64,000 nucleotides of DNA from Zygnema circumcarinatum (lineage: Eukaryota > Streptophyta > Zygnematophyceae > Zygnematales > Zygnemataceae): NCBI GenBank assembly GCA_037447605.1, contig CM074821.1:243748-307747 (forward strand), given 5' to 3'. A model generated the notes under the pieces. It did not search any database and was not told where the DNA came from. It saw only the letters and a list, made by a program, of their open reading frames with translations. Below are positions 41,529 through 59,051 of the stretch, piece after piece; position 1 is the stretch's first letter; every line of letters starts with the position of its first letter. Both the position numbers and the translations under genes were made by a program.

Positions 41529-43055
41529 ACACAGAGGTTTCGACCTTCCACTTCCCGTACACCGCGCGGAAAATCTGTTCGCACCTGCGACTGGGTACAG
41601 GAGACCAAGACGGGTCACATAGGGACCGTAACGGATCACATAGGAACATGGGTAGTCACATAGAACCGTGGAGCACGTAATCCCGCTTGTTCAAGCTGCA
41701 GATTCGCAGCTGTTCAGCAGAGGAATATGTAGAGGCAGCCACAGCCGATCTGCTGTCTGAATAGGGTTCATTGGCAAGCCCTAGAAGGCTTCAAGATGTA
41801 TTTTCCAAAAATGCGCCGGGTATCGTAGCACTAGTTTTTGGCTGACTACTCAAGAGTTTTGAAATTGTTCGATGTTTTTTCCTATGAATAAAATAGGCAA
41901 GTTTCCTATAAGTTCATTGTGCTTGCTTATTTGGTATTTCTTGTTTACTTTTTATTTCTCGTTTCATTCCTTAACCATTTTCTCTGTCGCAAGACTCTGG
42001 TATATGGTCACCCACATTCCCACCCAAAAAAAAAAGAAATAAGAAACCCAATCACCAATATCTCCACAAATTCTCTTCAGATCTTCTTATCGATTATCAA
42101 CTTTTCGCTAAAACAAGAGTTCTACAGGGACAATCGACTTCCAACGAAGGCCTTTCGAAGACATATCACAAGGTGCCAGCTCTCTTTTGTTTTCGTTTTG
42201 TTTTATTTTTATTACTACTGTTATTTCTACTCGTACATTACATTTCAAACACCTCTCGCGTTCTAAACTGCAAAAACAGCTTGCCGTACGGCAATTCAAA
42301 TACATGCAGTACACACTTTAGGCCTGCAAGTAAGCGGCCCTTCTCTCCCTCTCCCACGCCTCCCCTCGCTGTTCTTCCCCTCCCACTCTCTCCCTCTCCA
42401 CCTCTAGCCCCCCCCCCCCCCCCCCCTCCCCCCACCACAGCCCTTACAACCCACCCCTTCCTCTTTCTCGCCTTTATCTCACTCCCTCTCCCTCTCCCTC
42501 TCCCTCCTTCGCGTACTCCCATTTCTGTGAGTTTGGTCACTGGTCGAGCAAGCGACTTTCCTTCACTTCTGAAGCCATGTCCGAAGTATAGGGGGGAGGG
42601 GAGCATGGTTGAGGGAACGAATCAAGAGTGGGAAACTTCCTCGAGGCAGAACAGCGCAAGCCCTGCCAAGAAAAAAATGCCAATAAAGAAACAACAACCG
42701 CAGACTTTTAACTTTTGCATGATATTGACTGAATGCAGGGCCACAATTTTCTAGAAAATTATGTAGAAAAGGGTATTGAATTCTGTACTTTTCTGCAGAG
42801 GAAAAGTAGACCCGCTGCCTAAGCAGTAAAAGTTTTGAGTTCATATCCGCAACGAGGAATGCTAAGATTGCAACACCCTAATAACACAAAAGCAGAAACT
42901 GTGATTTGTGGTCACTTTTCCGCTGGAGGAAACTAGCCTTGGTCCTATTTTGTTTGAGCTTATGCATAGGCTTCTGAGCCACTTTCAGCTCAAGAGGAAT
43001 TTTTAGCCAGTATCCTCTTTATAACCTTTTTCAATTGTTTTTTTTTTTTTTTTCT
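41529..43055. other. Convergent 3' intergenic region
   Basis: It lies between the phosphorylase and the Tweety-like gene, which converge. A candidate poly(A) signal aataaa is at 41888. A C/T-rich tract with a poly-C run is at 42350-42520, and a T17 run at 43038-43054 sits just past the stop of the minus-strand gene. No gene is seen. Confidence 0.55.
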
Positions 43056-45934
43056 TTATGTATGGACCTCATGCGGAAATAGTCCAAAGACAAAATCAGT
43101 ACCAATAGAAAGGAGCAGCATGCTCGTCCAGAGGAGAGAGGAGGACCATAGCAGAGCGGGGCAGTAGCTCTCCCGCAGACCCTTCACTATGACATTGACC
43201 GGCTCGCATTGAAGGAGTTGCTGAAGGGGCGGCACCGCCTCTACCACTTCCAGTATGGCGGTGGCCTTAGTGCTCAGCTCCGCCGAGGACAACCCTAAAA
43301 GGTTGACAATCTGCGAGCCTGACTGTTCTAGTTGGCTGTATGTGCGGGTAAGGAGAGGGGAGAGGGGAGAGGGGAGAGGGGNNNNNNNNNNAGGGGAGAG
43401 GGGAGAGGGGAGAGGGGAGAGGGGAGAGGGAGGAGAAGGAGACGAAGGGAGAAAGAGTAGGAGGAGGAGAAAAGGGAGATAAGGGTAGGAGAAGGACAAG
43501 GAGAAGGAGGACGCGAACGAGAAGGAGAAAATAAAGAGGGGAGAAGGAACAAGAGGGAGAAAAAAGAGGAGGGGAGGAAGAGACATAAAAAAATGTGCCA
43601 TTCAATTATTGGAACAACTGTACAAATCGACGAGCGATAAGTAAGTGACCGTTGAGTTAAAAAGGTGCGGACCTAACATATGAGGGCTCCTTGCCTTACC
43701 ACCTCCAGATCTCACTTTCAGATGGTTTAATATGTACAACCAGTTTTCTCCAAGGACCGAAGAAGCAGAATGAAAAGTTAACCAACAAGACTACCCACCG
43801 ATAAAACTCGATGAAATGTGGAACGAAGTTTTGAATATTTTCGCATGGAGGCGCAGTTGGCGGCGCAACATCCGGAAAGGGATTGCACAAAGGTGGAGGG
43901 GGTTTTGGGCTCCCTTGGCCTCCGATCTAATGCAGCATGGCGGGAAAATAAGAGTCCGGGATGATTCAGAATTTCAATTCCGGTTTCGATTCCGGTCCGA
44001 CCAGTTTCAAAAGCTAAGATTTTAGATTCACTGCCGGCTCTTTCTTTCACCAAATGATGATGAAAAAGGCACCGGAACACCTCAAAACGAGGCCAGAATG
44101 CGACATGTACATGCACCATGTACGGAAATATGTAAGGAATTAAAGAGTGATGTGTAATATGTAATGCAATATAATGAAATGTAGTATGTAAGGAATAATG
44201 TGTGATTTCACCAGTGGAAGGAGGCCGTTTATTTGAGATGCAAAGCCGGCAACCGAACGCTTGGCTTCTTCAAGACGAGGCTGCTCTCGAGAAAGTCGTT
44301 CACAAGGCAGCACTCTATTAAGGGTGCTGTGTTGAGGAGTCTGCAAAACCACGATGCAATACCAGATATAGTATGAGTTTCCAACTAGCTTTCGAAAGAG
44401 ATACATAGCAAAACCATTGCAGGTCCCACCTTATATCTTTTTTTGGCTTGCACAGACATGATTGTTGATTTTCTTTTCTCTATTACATCCGATTGTTATT
44501 GGATATACCTCAACATACTCGCTCACGAGTGCGCAGGCTTGGTGAAAAAGCCGATCCTCCGTATAGGTAATGCCGGTCCAAACCAAGAGGCAGAAAGTGA
44601 GTAGCCATATTATGGGTATCAAGAAAGAGAGGAGACTTCGACTTCCAGATAAAGCTCCCAAAAGAGCAGATAAAGTGAGGAGGGCAGTCAACGAGAGGAT
44701 AATGTAAGTGATGATCCGAATCACTTGCACTGCTTTCAGAGCAGGCTCCACATATCGCCTCTCAATGCGAGATATTTTGTCGGCCTCACTATTAAGTTTT
44801 TCAGAAGCATTGCCGAGTAAGGAAGCGTCCTTCTGCAGGTCGCCTATGCTGATTCCCTGCCATATGAAGGGTAAGAGAATTTTGCATTGAAAGGATTGTG
44901 GGATCAGACAACATGCCTCCAGACGCTTCAGGGCAACTCAAAATGTAAGAAAAGAGGGTATATATTGCAACTTTGGGAGCATCTTTGCATTTTGAAAAGA
45001 GCACAACTCCTTTTCCATTCCAAGGCAGTAAGAATGTTGTCATACAAAGTGTGCATATGCGCTGGCTTTGATAAAAAAAATGTAAGTACATGAACGATGC
45101 TCATTAACAGCTCTCATCGATTCAAGGGAAAACTACGGATGTGTTCTACCTTGCAGCTGCTTCATCAATTGACTATATCAGGTCTGATGCAGACGAATAC
45201 ATGATAGGTTATTTTCTCTCTCGTTCTCTCTCCCTCGCTCTCCTCCCCCTCCCTCCACGAAAGCAGTCAAAGTTCACAGTTCAAAGCGTGAAGGCATCAA
45301 TTGAAATGTCGAAAGCAAGCCAAGTACAAGACAGCAGACAGACTATTTAGGCGTACAAAAGGCAGACATAGAAAAAACCATTCATTCAAGAAATCGAATT
45401 TAGCCATAGAGCTCTTATTGATCAGTTCAAAGTCTAAACTCTCACCAAAAGGTTCGAATAGCTTGCATAATCCTCAGGATAGCATCCAACATAGCATATC
45501 GCCATCCATAGCATTCATAGCTTCAAATAAAGCAGCAGCAGTAGATAACTTGCCTGCAAAGCTGACGATCCTCTCATCAAGACTGCAGAAATATTTTTCG
45601 CTTCATCCACAGCGCCTTTCAGATTCATTGAAGTAAAACGCAATGCATCTCTAGCTTCACTGTGCAATTTCTCATTGGCACCAAAACCGAGTCCAAGCCC
45701 AAAAACTGTCAGCGCGATCACCAAAACCAGCAGGCAAGACAAAAGTCCGCCCCGGCGCTGCTTTGCAATATTGAAGCCATAGCGCTTTTTACGTCTGAAA
45801 ATGAAGAGGCAGCAGACCAGCAGGCCTGCAAGTAGCCATACCACCGCCAATATGTATCCCCATATTCCTGAAAGAATCACACTCGTCACATAGCTCTGAA
45901 GGCTCCTTGGTGACGTCTCCGGAGCCGAAGCCAT
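43056..45934 (-). CDS. Plant Tweety-like multi-pass membrane protein, 5 coding exons
   Basis: Exons (complement): 45554-45934, 44509-44856, 44212-44340, 43799-43926, 43056-43335 (1,266 nt, 421 aa), all in phase. Hydrophobic segments lie at about residues 24-46, 64-84, 171-191, 202-221 and 388-414, giving five membrane passes. A Cys-containing luminal or extracellular region before the last pass has VLPCERL, PPLCNPFP, PPCENIQ, LLQCEPV and ESYCPAL. This layout (two N-terminal passes, a helical segment, two central passes with EYVE...LPC, LCNPF, and YCP before a last pass) matches an uncharacterised plant family related in topology to Tweety proteins. Function is not established. The C-terminal cytosolic tail is only a few residues. 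Intron 1 uses a GC donor (CAG|GCAAGT). A spliced 5' UTR is likely, with an acceptor at about 45977 and a GTGAGT donor near 46280. Introns are C/T-rich on the sense strand. Confidence 0.78.
43344..43500. repeat. AGGGG/GA tract with 10-N assembly gap
   Basis: An (AGGGG)n-type array on the plus strand is interrupted by ten Ns at 43382-43391. On the sense strand of the minus-strand membrane protein gene it is a C/T tract running up to the acceptor of the last exon at 43336. Confidence 0.9.
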
Positions 45935-47244
45935 GGCTGGTTAAGAGGGCGGCGCAGATGGCTTTGTGGAGAGTCCTGAAACAACAATTTATTGTTTAGT
46001 TGGTTTGCGTTTTAGACCATAGTATGCTTCATTTCCCCGCCGCTAAATAAACACTCATAAGCATGTTATTACTTTTTGAAAATATCAACTTTTCTGCCTT
46101 AAAAAAGCCAAACAGCAAGATAGACATTCGTCAAGCCTTCCAAATAACTTCCACAAAGCCTTTACCAACAAAAAAATAACCCGAAATAACATAAAGAAAG
46201 AGTTCTGCATCGGATATTCTCAGAGTCACTTACCGCCTCCTCTCTAAAAGAGTCAACCCACGCACAGAAAGGACTTCACTCACCTTCCACATCCTCGCGC
46301 ATCACACGTGTGAAGAGCATCAATGGAGGCGCCATTTGGCGCAGCCATGGCGTATCCACCTGTCGCGCCAGGAACCTTCCTCGCCATGGTCTGCATGGCC
46401 GGCGGCATGCAGAGCTGCGGCTCCTGCACTAACCAAAAAAAGCATGGTTCTATTTTCAAATGGAGGCCTCGTTACATCCCGAAAGGACGTTCCAGACTAC
46501 CGGTAGAAAGTTCCATGCTTTCCGAATTCGAAGTCAGTACAGGATTCTTGCGAAATAGGTAACAAAAGCGGGATGCGAAGTACTTACTTCAGAAAAAGTT
46601 CTGGATCGATTCTGCCTAAAGTCTGTAACTCACTGACAATCGTTGAGAACTCGAGAATTTAGGGTTAGCACTTGAAGCTTGAACATTGTATTGTTCTAAG
46701 ACTTAGAAAATTGCAATCAATTTTAAGCTTCTTTCCTTTGGTTGTAGTTTGCATGCGCAGCTTGGCAAGTAGGCAGTAGCTCGAAACTGGTTATTCCAAT
46801 CGATTTCATTGAAAATTTCAGGTATTCAGGCGCACAATAGGAGTGGTCAGACATTGACCATGGCCAATTCAATTTTTTTTTTTCTTTTTTTTTTTCAATT
46901 TTTTTTCAATTTTTTTTCAGCGGTAGCCAGCCCTTTTAGGGTTCACAGGCAAATCGACTTGAATTAGGCATGCGAGAGCACGGCCTTTACATCAGAGAAA
47001 CTTCCTCCTAAAAACAAGGGAACAAAAGAGGGACAGTGGGGCGTGTTGAACGCAGTTTAAAAAAAAAAAAAACTGACTAATAGACGCCATACTCTCTCAA
47101 GAACAAAAAAACAAGGAAATGAAAAAAGGAAAAGTTTTTTTCTCTGTTTTTATTCAAAATATGCTCTGGTCACATGCACTCGCACCGCGAGTTTATTTCT
47201 GCTTCAGGCCTTACTGCACGTACTCGAATCTGAAAAGAGGTGCT

Positions 47245-47279
<35 letters not shown>

Positions 47280-47875
47280 CTCTCCTCTCTCTCTCCCACT
47301 CTCCTCTCTCCTCTCTCTCTCCCCCTCTCCTCTCTCCCCCTCTCCTCTCTCTCTCTCTCCTTTCACTCTCTCCATGTATCTCTGCTTTTCACATTATCTG
47401 TACAGTTGAACCCTACGGCGACTTATTGCGAGCTTAGCAACGCGGCCTTCAGAGCAGCTCTCGACCACTCTCTCCCTACCGACCGAGTCAAAGCTTCGCC
47501 AGCTTTACCCAACTCTTCACTACCCCTCCCGTACGTATTTACTCACCAAATATAGAGCTAATGGCCAGGCATTGCCCGGTCGTGCATACTCAAAATCTGC
47601 TCTGCATAGATCTCCTCTATTTAAAGTTACAGCCTCGTTAAAGAGATCCCCTCCGTCACCCACAACTGAGAATGTTGCGCTATATGGAAGCATCCGTAAA
47701 CCAGTACAGTGTCAGTACTCCGTCGAGATTAGGGTTTCCTCAGAAAGACCTTTCTCTCACTTTCAGTCTCTCTCTCTCTCTCTCTCTCCCCGAAAAAAAG
47801 CTCCTCAATTCCGTGTTCCCAATCCGAAAACCTTTTTAGGGTTTCGGATTTTGAGTTTTTCCAGCCAAACCAAAA
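45935..47875. other. Intergenic region upstream of the Tweety-like gene
   Basis: The right part of the Tweety-like 5' UTR intron and a GC-rich patch with ATG triplets at 46300-46430 are on the left. T-rich runs at 46875-46920 and a CT tract at 47249-47365 follow. Around 47738-47845 there is an AGGGTTT telo-box-like word and another CT tract. I see no supported gene. Confidence 0.45.
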
Positions 47876-52544
<4,669 letters not shown>

Positions 52545-55122
52545 GGGCTCTGTCGAGTCTTTGTCTCTCTCTCTTTCCAAACTACCTCCCTCTCCCTCTC
52601 CGCCCCCTCCTTTCCTCGTCTCTCCGTTTCCCTCACCCTCGTTCCCTCCCTTATCCCTCGTCTCTATCCACCATTCCCGCTCCCCATCTCCCCTCCTTCC
52701 GTCTCCTGCAGAATTTGTTCCTTCCCTCCCTCCCTTCCCTCCCCTCCCTTCCCTTCTCCCTCTCCACTCCCTCTCCCGTCACGCGGTCCTTTCCACCACC
52801 TTCAAAAGCCACTCCTTCCTCGAGCGTCCCACGCCAATTATCATTCCTTTGCCATTTCCTCCTCCTCCTTCCCCACCATTACCTCTCCTTCTCCTATCCT
52901 TTACCCTCCTCCTTCTCTTCTCACGCCCTCCCCACTCCCTTTACCCTCTCAGACCCGCCCCCTAACCCCCTCCCCTCCTTCAATGTCTCTCTCCCTCCCT
53001 CCCTATCTCCCTCCCCTCCTCTCCCCTCCCCTCCCCTCCCCTCCCTCTCTCTCCCTCACCTCCAGGCAGCCTCCATTTTCTGCTCTCCCATCGTCCCGCT
53101 CCCTTATTTCCCCTTGCGCCCTCTCCCGCGTGACATGTGTCACGCTCTTGGATCCTCGTGACTCCTGTCACGAACGCACAGTATGACAGTACTGGGCACT
53201 GTAGCAGCACGTGACACCTGTCACGCGTCACCGCCGTCTGATTGTACGAAACAAACCAAAAGTCCTCCTTCCAAATTTTTCTTTTTTTGTTTTTTCTGTG
53301 TAACTAACTCGTCGGAAAACTTCGCAGGTCGGACCGTTGGATCAACCATTTTTGGCAACGGTTGGGGGTTCCAATTGTCGCAACCATTGGTTGGCAACGG
53401 TTGGAGGATCCAATTGTCGCAACCATTGGATGGCAATGGTCATCCAATGGTTGGAAAATCCAATTGTCACAACCGTTAAATGGCAACGGTTGGACGATCT
53501 AATTGTCTCAACCATTGGATGGCAATGGTTGGACGATCCAATTGTCGCAACCATTGCTATCCAATGGTTGATCTAACGGTTGTCCATCCCGTGATTCCCT
53601 TTGGGCCAAAGGGGGCGCTGAGTACCCCAATCTACCGTATGCTCAAAACCTGCAACCTGGTTTCAGGGAATGGATGGCGTCATTTTGTTGAACCCCTGAC
53701 GCAGTATGGCCGTACTCTCTTCTGTCATTTAGGGATGCTGACAAAACCACTGACGTATGCCGCGCAGTACCGCCAAGGCGAACTGCGACCAAAAGTCCGA
53801 GGCCTCTCCAGTGCGTCACGCCTGTCACAGGCCGACGGCACTCCCACAACAAGGGACACCGTCACACTGCCTGGCCGGCTCCTCCGGCCAATGAGGACTC
53901 GTCACGTAGGCACTTGGTACACGTGGCGTAACGACATTGGAAGATGCCCGACTATTAGTTCGGCAATATGTCGGTGGGCAAGAACCCATTTGCGCCCAGT
54001 TAGTTCTTCGTGGTTCCCCACAATGCTGATTTTGTCCATGGACCTTTAATGGCATCGTGGGACCAGTGCCACTCCTTTCAAAAAAAAAAAAAGGGGAGGA
54101 AAAGGAAGGAATTACTATTGACACATCTTTATTTTCTAGACACACACCTTAAAAAAAAGAAAAAACTCTAATACCATTGAAACTCTGAAGTAAAATCTGA
54201 CCGGCAAAAAAAGGTGTCTACCTAGACAAAAAAGGTGTGGAAATAGCATTTTCCAAAAAAAAAAATCACATTCTTTATCCATTTGGCAACAATCTGTCAG
54301 TGAGTGCGTGCCACGTGGCGTGATGTAATGCCGCCACGGCTAAAATCGCGCAATTATCGAGGTAAATACGTGGCAAGTACATTAGGACTCGACACGTGTC
54401 TCGTCAGATTCGAGCACTGCCAGCTAATGCGCTCATATGATTGGCCGATATGGTCGGTAAAACGTCGTTTTCTCTTAGTTCATCGTACGGATCCAATCAT
54501 AGCGTCTGACAGAAAGCCAGAAAGGACAAAACTTGCCGACCACTTGCTCACGAATTTGTCGTTTATTGAGTCAGTCCGTCACGTTCCGTTTTGTCGTTAT
54601 GCTTTCGTTGTCGGTTTAGGCCGAACGTCCCATTTGCGCAAATATTCGGTAAGTGTGAACAGTCTTTCGGTTCGTCGTTGCCGACCTGACCGGTTCCATG
54701 GGATCTCTATTGCTGTTAGTGTCCCGTGGGCAGTAAGCCTGTCGTTGATACTGCATCGTACTATGAGGCGGTCTCCATTGGGGCGTGTCAATCTTGGCAA
54801 TCTGCCAAGACCTATCTTGTTGTGGGGTAATTTGTGGCCTGGGATCCCACGAGAATGCTTCCCGTTCTGAGACAAAGGAGAAAGGATGGGATGGGACAAT
54901 GAAGCCAAGCAAAGAAACTATGGAAGTAAAGAAGCCAGGACTCTGACTCCTTTCACTGAAGGTAGAATGTAACTAAGACTAGGCCTTCGCGTGGGAGTAC
55001 ATGCTGGACTAGGTGGCTCTCACGCTAATAATGTAAAATTTTTGACAGTATTTAACAACGCAATGACGCCGATGTTCCCTATCCAATACAACAGACAGAT
55101 AGAAAGAGTCGGCACCTCGGGT
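52545..55122. other. Intergenic region with CT tract, minisatellite and dispersed repeat
   Basis: The left third (52565-53060) is C/T-rich and lies upstream of the 47.9-52.5 kb gene. A 39-bp minisatellite lies at 53340-53585 and a dispersed-repeat copy at about 53990-54075. A 188-codon plus-strand frame at 54304-54870 starts at GTG and has no spl-site or family support. No gene is called. Confidence 0.5.
53340..53585. repeat. 39-bp minisatellite, about five units
   Basis: The unit runs ttggcaacggttggaggatc, then caattgtcgcaaccattgg. Five degenerate units are seen; the third is longer by about 10 bp. Each unit carries caacggttgg/ccaatggttg-type inverted words, so single strands could fold. 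Confidence 0.9.
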
Positions 55123-58100
55123 CTAACAGACCCGTGTGCTATTGGACGCCACATTATCCCTAACCAGCTGCGCTATCTTATGGACAAGAGGCTGCTCGTA
55201 TCGATACACGCGGGACCCCTGCAAAGCAAAACCGGGACAAGAAAACATCGATGACTGGTTCCAGTAAAGAAACCATGATCTAATGGTTCCTATGTAATAG
55301 GTTTCCAGGCGACCTTCACTTCAAGCGATGCAAAGCAAACAAAAGCAAATTTCCTCTCTACAGAACGGGTGAAGCCAAGGTAGAGAACATAGACAAGCAG
55401 AAAACATCTAAACCTTATGGCTGAGCAGAAAACACCAGATATGGAAGTAGCTATATCCTGCTCAATTCACCCTGAGCTAAGAGACAGTCCCTGGTGGGCC
55501 CAAAGACGAAGGGATCCTCGTGCAGAGAGAGGAAAAGGACATACAGAAGGACTCGGAATATGAAGTTCATCAATGGGAAGAACCAGCCTTGAAGTACTGG
55601 TGATGAAAGCACCATCCCACAAATTAGCTTCCTTTGCATTTGGAGCCTTCAGTTGCACCTCGATCCCTACATACCCATGCAACCACACCATGCTGTCAGC
55701 TCCTAAAACCAAACTTCAGGCTGCTATAGAATCATGTATTTCTCAATTCCTTTTCGAAAAAAAAAAAAAAAAAGGAACGGCAACCCAGAAAGCAAGCTGG
55801 CTCATTTGAGAAGCGTCCTAAAAAGTGTACTTCTTTCGACCGAGACAAGCTTAATGCAGGCTTCATATCTTCTTGAAGGCACATTCATGGTGCATCACGA
55901 GGCCCATCTTCAGAATAATGTCGTTGCTTTGTCTACAATGCTCCGACATAAGGGCCTCATGCAAATCGATCCCCCATCCATAAGGGGACTTCAAGCAATT
56001 AGCAACTTCTGAAGATTCGTCCGGTAATAACTAGTGCATGGCTACAGGTAGCTCTCACCTTGCTGTCTGCAAACTGCAAGGGCCACTTCGCGAACAGTGC
56101 CCAAAAGCACTCCCTCTTGTGCTGTGATAACAGCCCCTCCTTGCACCTGCGACATGACATGCACATCCTCAATGATAGTTAAGCCCTCTAGCTTGAGACC
56201 TTCCAAGGACTGCTTAGAACAAGAGTATCAATAACAACAGGGTGCATGTGAAAGTCTTGGAGCAGGATAACTTGGCCACAAGTGGGTGAACAAAAGTAGA
56301 GCTGAGAACAATATTTCCATTGTGAAGCAACTATGACGGAGACACAAAAGAGGCGCAAATGCAGGGAACAGAGTACACGTGAAGATTACACTAATTTCGA
56401 AAGTAAAGTTAGGATCACTAATCGGACTCATCAAAGGTTCCAGTACACCTCACAAACCGTAGGTTGCATGGGTCCTTCAATTCAGAACGAGGTGCCTTTT
56501 TCTGAAAGGAGCAAATGAGAAATGCTGAACGACTCACCACAAAGAAGTTGCTGCTCATGCCTTCGAGCACACTTCCATCATCATCCATCAATAGAATCTC
56601 GTTGACATCAGGTGGCTTTGAGTCCTCAAGTGTCTTTCTTTGCCTGCCAGTCCCAAAACTTTTCACATGCTGAATATACCCTCAATGCCGTTGAAGTTTG
56701 CAAAAAGCGATTTATAAACAACTGCAATAAAGCAAACAAAATTGCGAGTCAGCCAGCAAAGCACTACATGCGACTACGAAAGGGCGTAAACGGAAGGTGA
56801 TAAAGGTGCGCTTTATGATGCAAGAGCGGTTTCACTTACCGAACCCACTCAGAATCTTTGGCTGCTGCATTTGTACGTGGATGGCCTCTAATTTCCACCT
56901 TCACCGGAGGTACTGGAGGGGCTGGAAGTGTTGTAAAGTGAATATAGAGATCATGCGTCTGGACAATAAGCAATCGCACAATAGAAGGTAACAATGTTGT
57001 ACTAGGACCTCCTTTCCCAGAAATTAGGACAAACTGACACTAAGTTTACAACAAGAGATGGTGATTGAATAATGACCCTCACTTATTTGATGCATTTCTT
57101 TGCAACAGGGTGCAAGTCTAAAACCCTATCTTTAAATCGAAATTCACCGTGAATCTTCCAAAGAGGGTCAAACTTCAGAGAGCTTAAGAAACAAAAGAGA
57201 CAACATATCTACAAGGTAAGATGGGGTGCATCGTCAGATCATCAGCTTCATATACAAAATTCATGGACATACAGCGCGGCATGGTTCCACGCTCGGAATT
57301 GCATAGGCTTTAGAGGAAAACCTGATCAGTCCACGTCAGCAATGCTGTAACTTTGAGCTCTCCTTCATAATCTGCGTATCTCTCCGAGAATGCTGTCAAG
57401 CCAGTTCGTAAGGACTTTAGCACTAATGGACGAAGCGTTTCGACCTGCAGTTCTCATTAAAACAACGTAACGTCATTGTCAGTCATGCGAGTGTCAAATG
57501 AGATATAAATAACTTCCATTCTGGACAACTAGGTCTTAAAAGTTCCGGATCTTGCACAAGCAGATTTCTTGATAAATTGGCCAGCTACTATTGAGTTCAG
57601 TCAGAAGATATTGGACCCTCAATCAACAAAATATAAACATGTCGCATAGAGGCCAAAACATCCTACAGCCATACAACGACCCGCCTGTCAACCAAAAAGT
57701 CCCTGTTAAACTTAACGCACCTTTATGTAAAACATGTCTTTGACTTAAACGAGTTTTGCCTAGCTCATCTACTCGTCGTTCACGTGCAAGGTAATCGTTT
57801 GGCAAGATTCACTACCTTAGTCAGCTGATGAGAAATTGCTGAAGTATCAGACTTGCCACTCGAGTCTATCATCAGCTCCACTGACTGCGCTGTACCCAAA
57901 AGAAGCATCCAAGTCAGTCACGAAGAGGCTGCATTACTAGAAAGCATGAATGTTGACCTTCACAGATAGAAACTCTAATAAAAAATATTAAACAACAATC
58001 ATTCCGCATAGCTGTTCTAGAACTCGCTTGATAGTTTTCAAAAAAATCACTCACACGCATCAATGCTGACTGTTCAAGCATAGAAGTTCGAAGCTTTGAC

Positions 58101-59051
58101 GAAAAATGCCGAAAATGATAACAGTTAAGTTGAAAGATTCAGTATTGAGAGCCTACCAAGGCGTGCGACATGGAATTCAAACTCAAAAACGGAATTGCGA
58201 TTTACAGTTCTCGCTGTTGTGTAAGCTCCTGAAATCAAGATTGTGACGACAACAATTAGATATGCCCCTATACATATATCTGCACCAGCAGCACCCTAAG
58301 TTCTGCACCGTTTCTTGCATTTATGTGCACACGTACACGTACCGCTATGAGAATAAAGTCCGGCTCCATTCTAGACTATTTTCAGCGACCATTCTCTGAC
58401 TATACACAACAATGCACTGTTCTAAAGCAGAGAGGCAAGGCAGAATCATCAGCAGACATAAGGACACCTCATTATCAGAACGCCAAAAGTCATAGAACAA
58501 ACTTTACGGGATTCGAAGGATTCAATACACCTATATATTGAATTTGTAATAGCTAGGACGAAAGTATTTTTATATAGTGTACCTCGTGCTGAAGAACTCA
58601 GAAACTCAGCTGATGTCTGCGCACATTCCATTAGCTGCTCGTTATGCACGAGCAGCGTTTTCGCAGCAGCAGCAGCAAAAGCAGCTGCATTCTCCATTCC
58701 TTCAGCGGCTTCGCTGCTTGTAGCCATATGGCTTGCGACTTGACTATTCTTAGCCAGCACTGTGGTCAACAAACCAGGCCAGCAAACGCTTGCTGCAGGC
58801 GAAGAATTGGCAGGGAACAATGGAGGAAGGAGCCTCGTGAAAGGATTTCTACGGCTAATAAAAGAAATAGGAGAAGATGTCACTTTCAAAGATGAAGTCC
58901 TTTCCTGACGTTGCGCGTGTGCAGCAGAAGCCTTCAAATCCTTCCGCTCCCTATGAAAAACCGAAAAAACAGGAGCAGAAAAGGGAGGAGATCCGTGCTG
59001 CTGCCAGCACAGTTTGATCTCAAAGTGCAGACACTTTCTGGCTGCAGCCAT
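55123..59051 (-). CDS. Class IV PLP-dependent aminotransferase-like protein, plastid-targeted, 9 exons
   Basis: Exons (complement): 58583-59051, 58157-58228, 57816-57889, 57322-57444, 56840-56958, 56538-56643, 56059-56146, 55545-55666, 55123-55218 (1,269 nt, 422 aa), with phase kept throughout. Fold-type IV PLP enzymes include branched-chain and D-amino acid aminotransferases and aminodeoxychorismate lyase. Motifs in order: GAYTTARTVNRNSVFEFEFH, the small-domain start; VEIRGHPRTNAAAKDSEWVR, with Lys280 as the best candidate Schiff-base lysine; DVNEILLMDDDGSVLEG then SSNFFV, the class IV signature; GVLLGTVREVAL; and WDGAFITSTSRLVLPIDE. The first about 130 residues are rich in Ser, Ala and Arg with few acids, as in a chloroplast transit peptide; a helical segment with HNEQLMECAQTSAEFL follows. 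The start is ATG at 59049-59051. The reaction cannot be fixed from sequence alone. Confidence 0.87.

Noticed and set aside
46323-46562. 79-codon frame starting MEAPFG on the plus strand
   Set aside because: It overlaps the likely spliced 5' UTR of the minus-strand membrane protein gene and has no further exons.
54304-54870. 188-codon plus-strand frame without low complexity
   Set aside because: It starts at GTG rather than ATG, has no splice partners and no recognisable motif, and overlaps a repeat-rich intergenic region.
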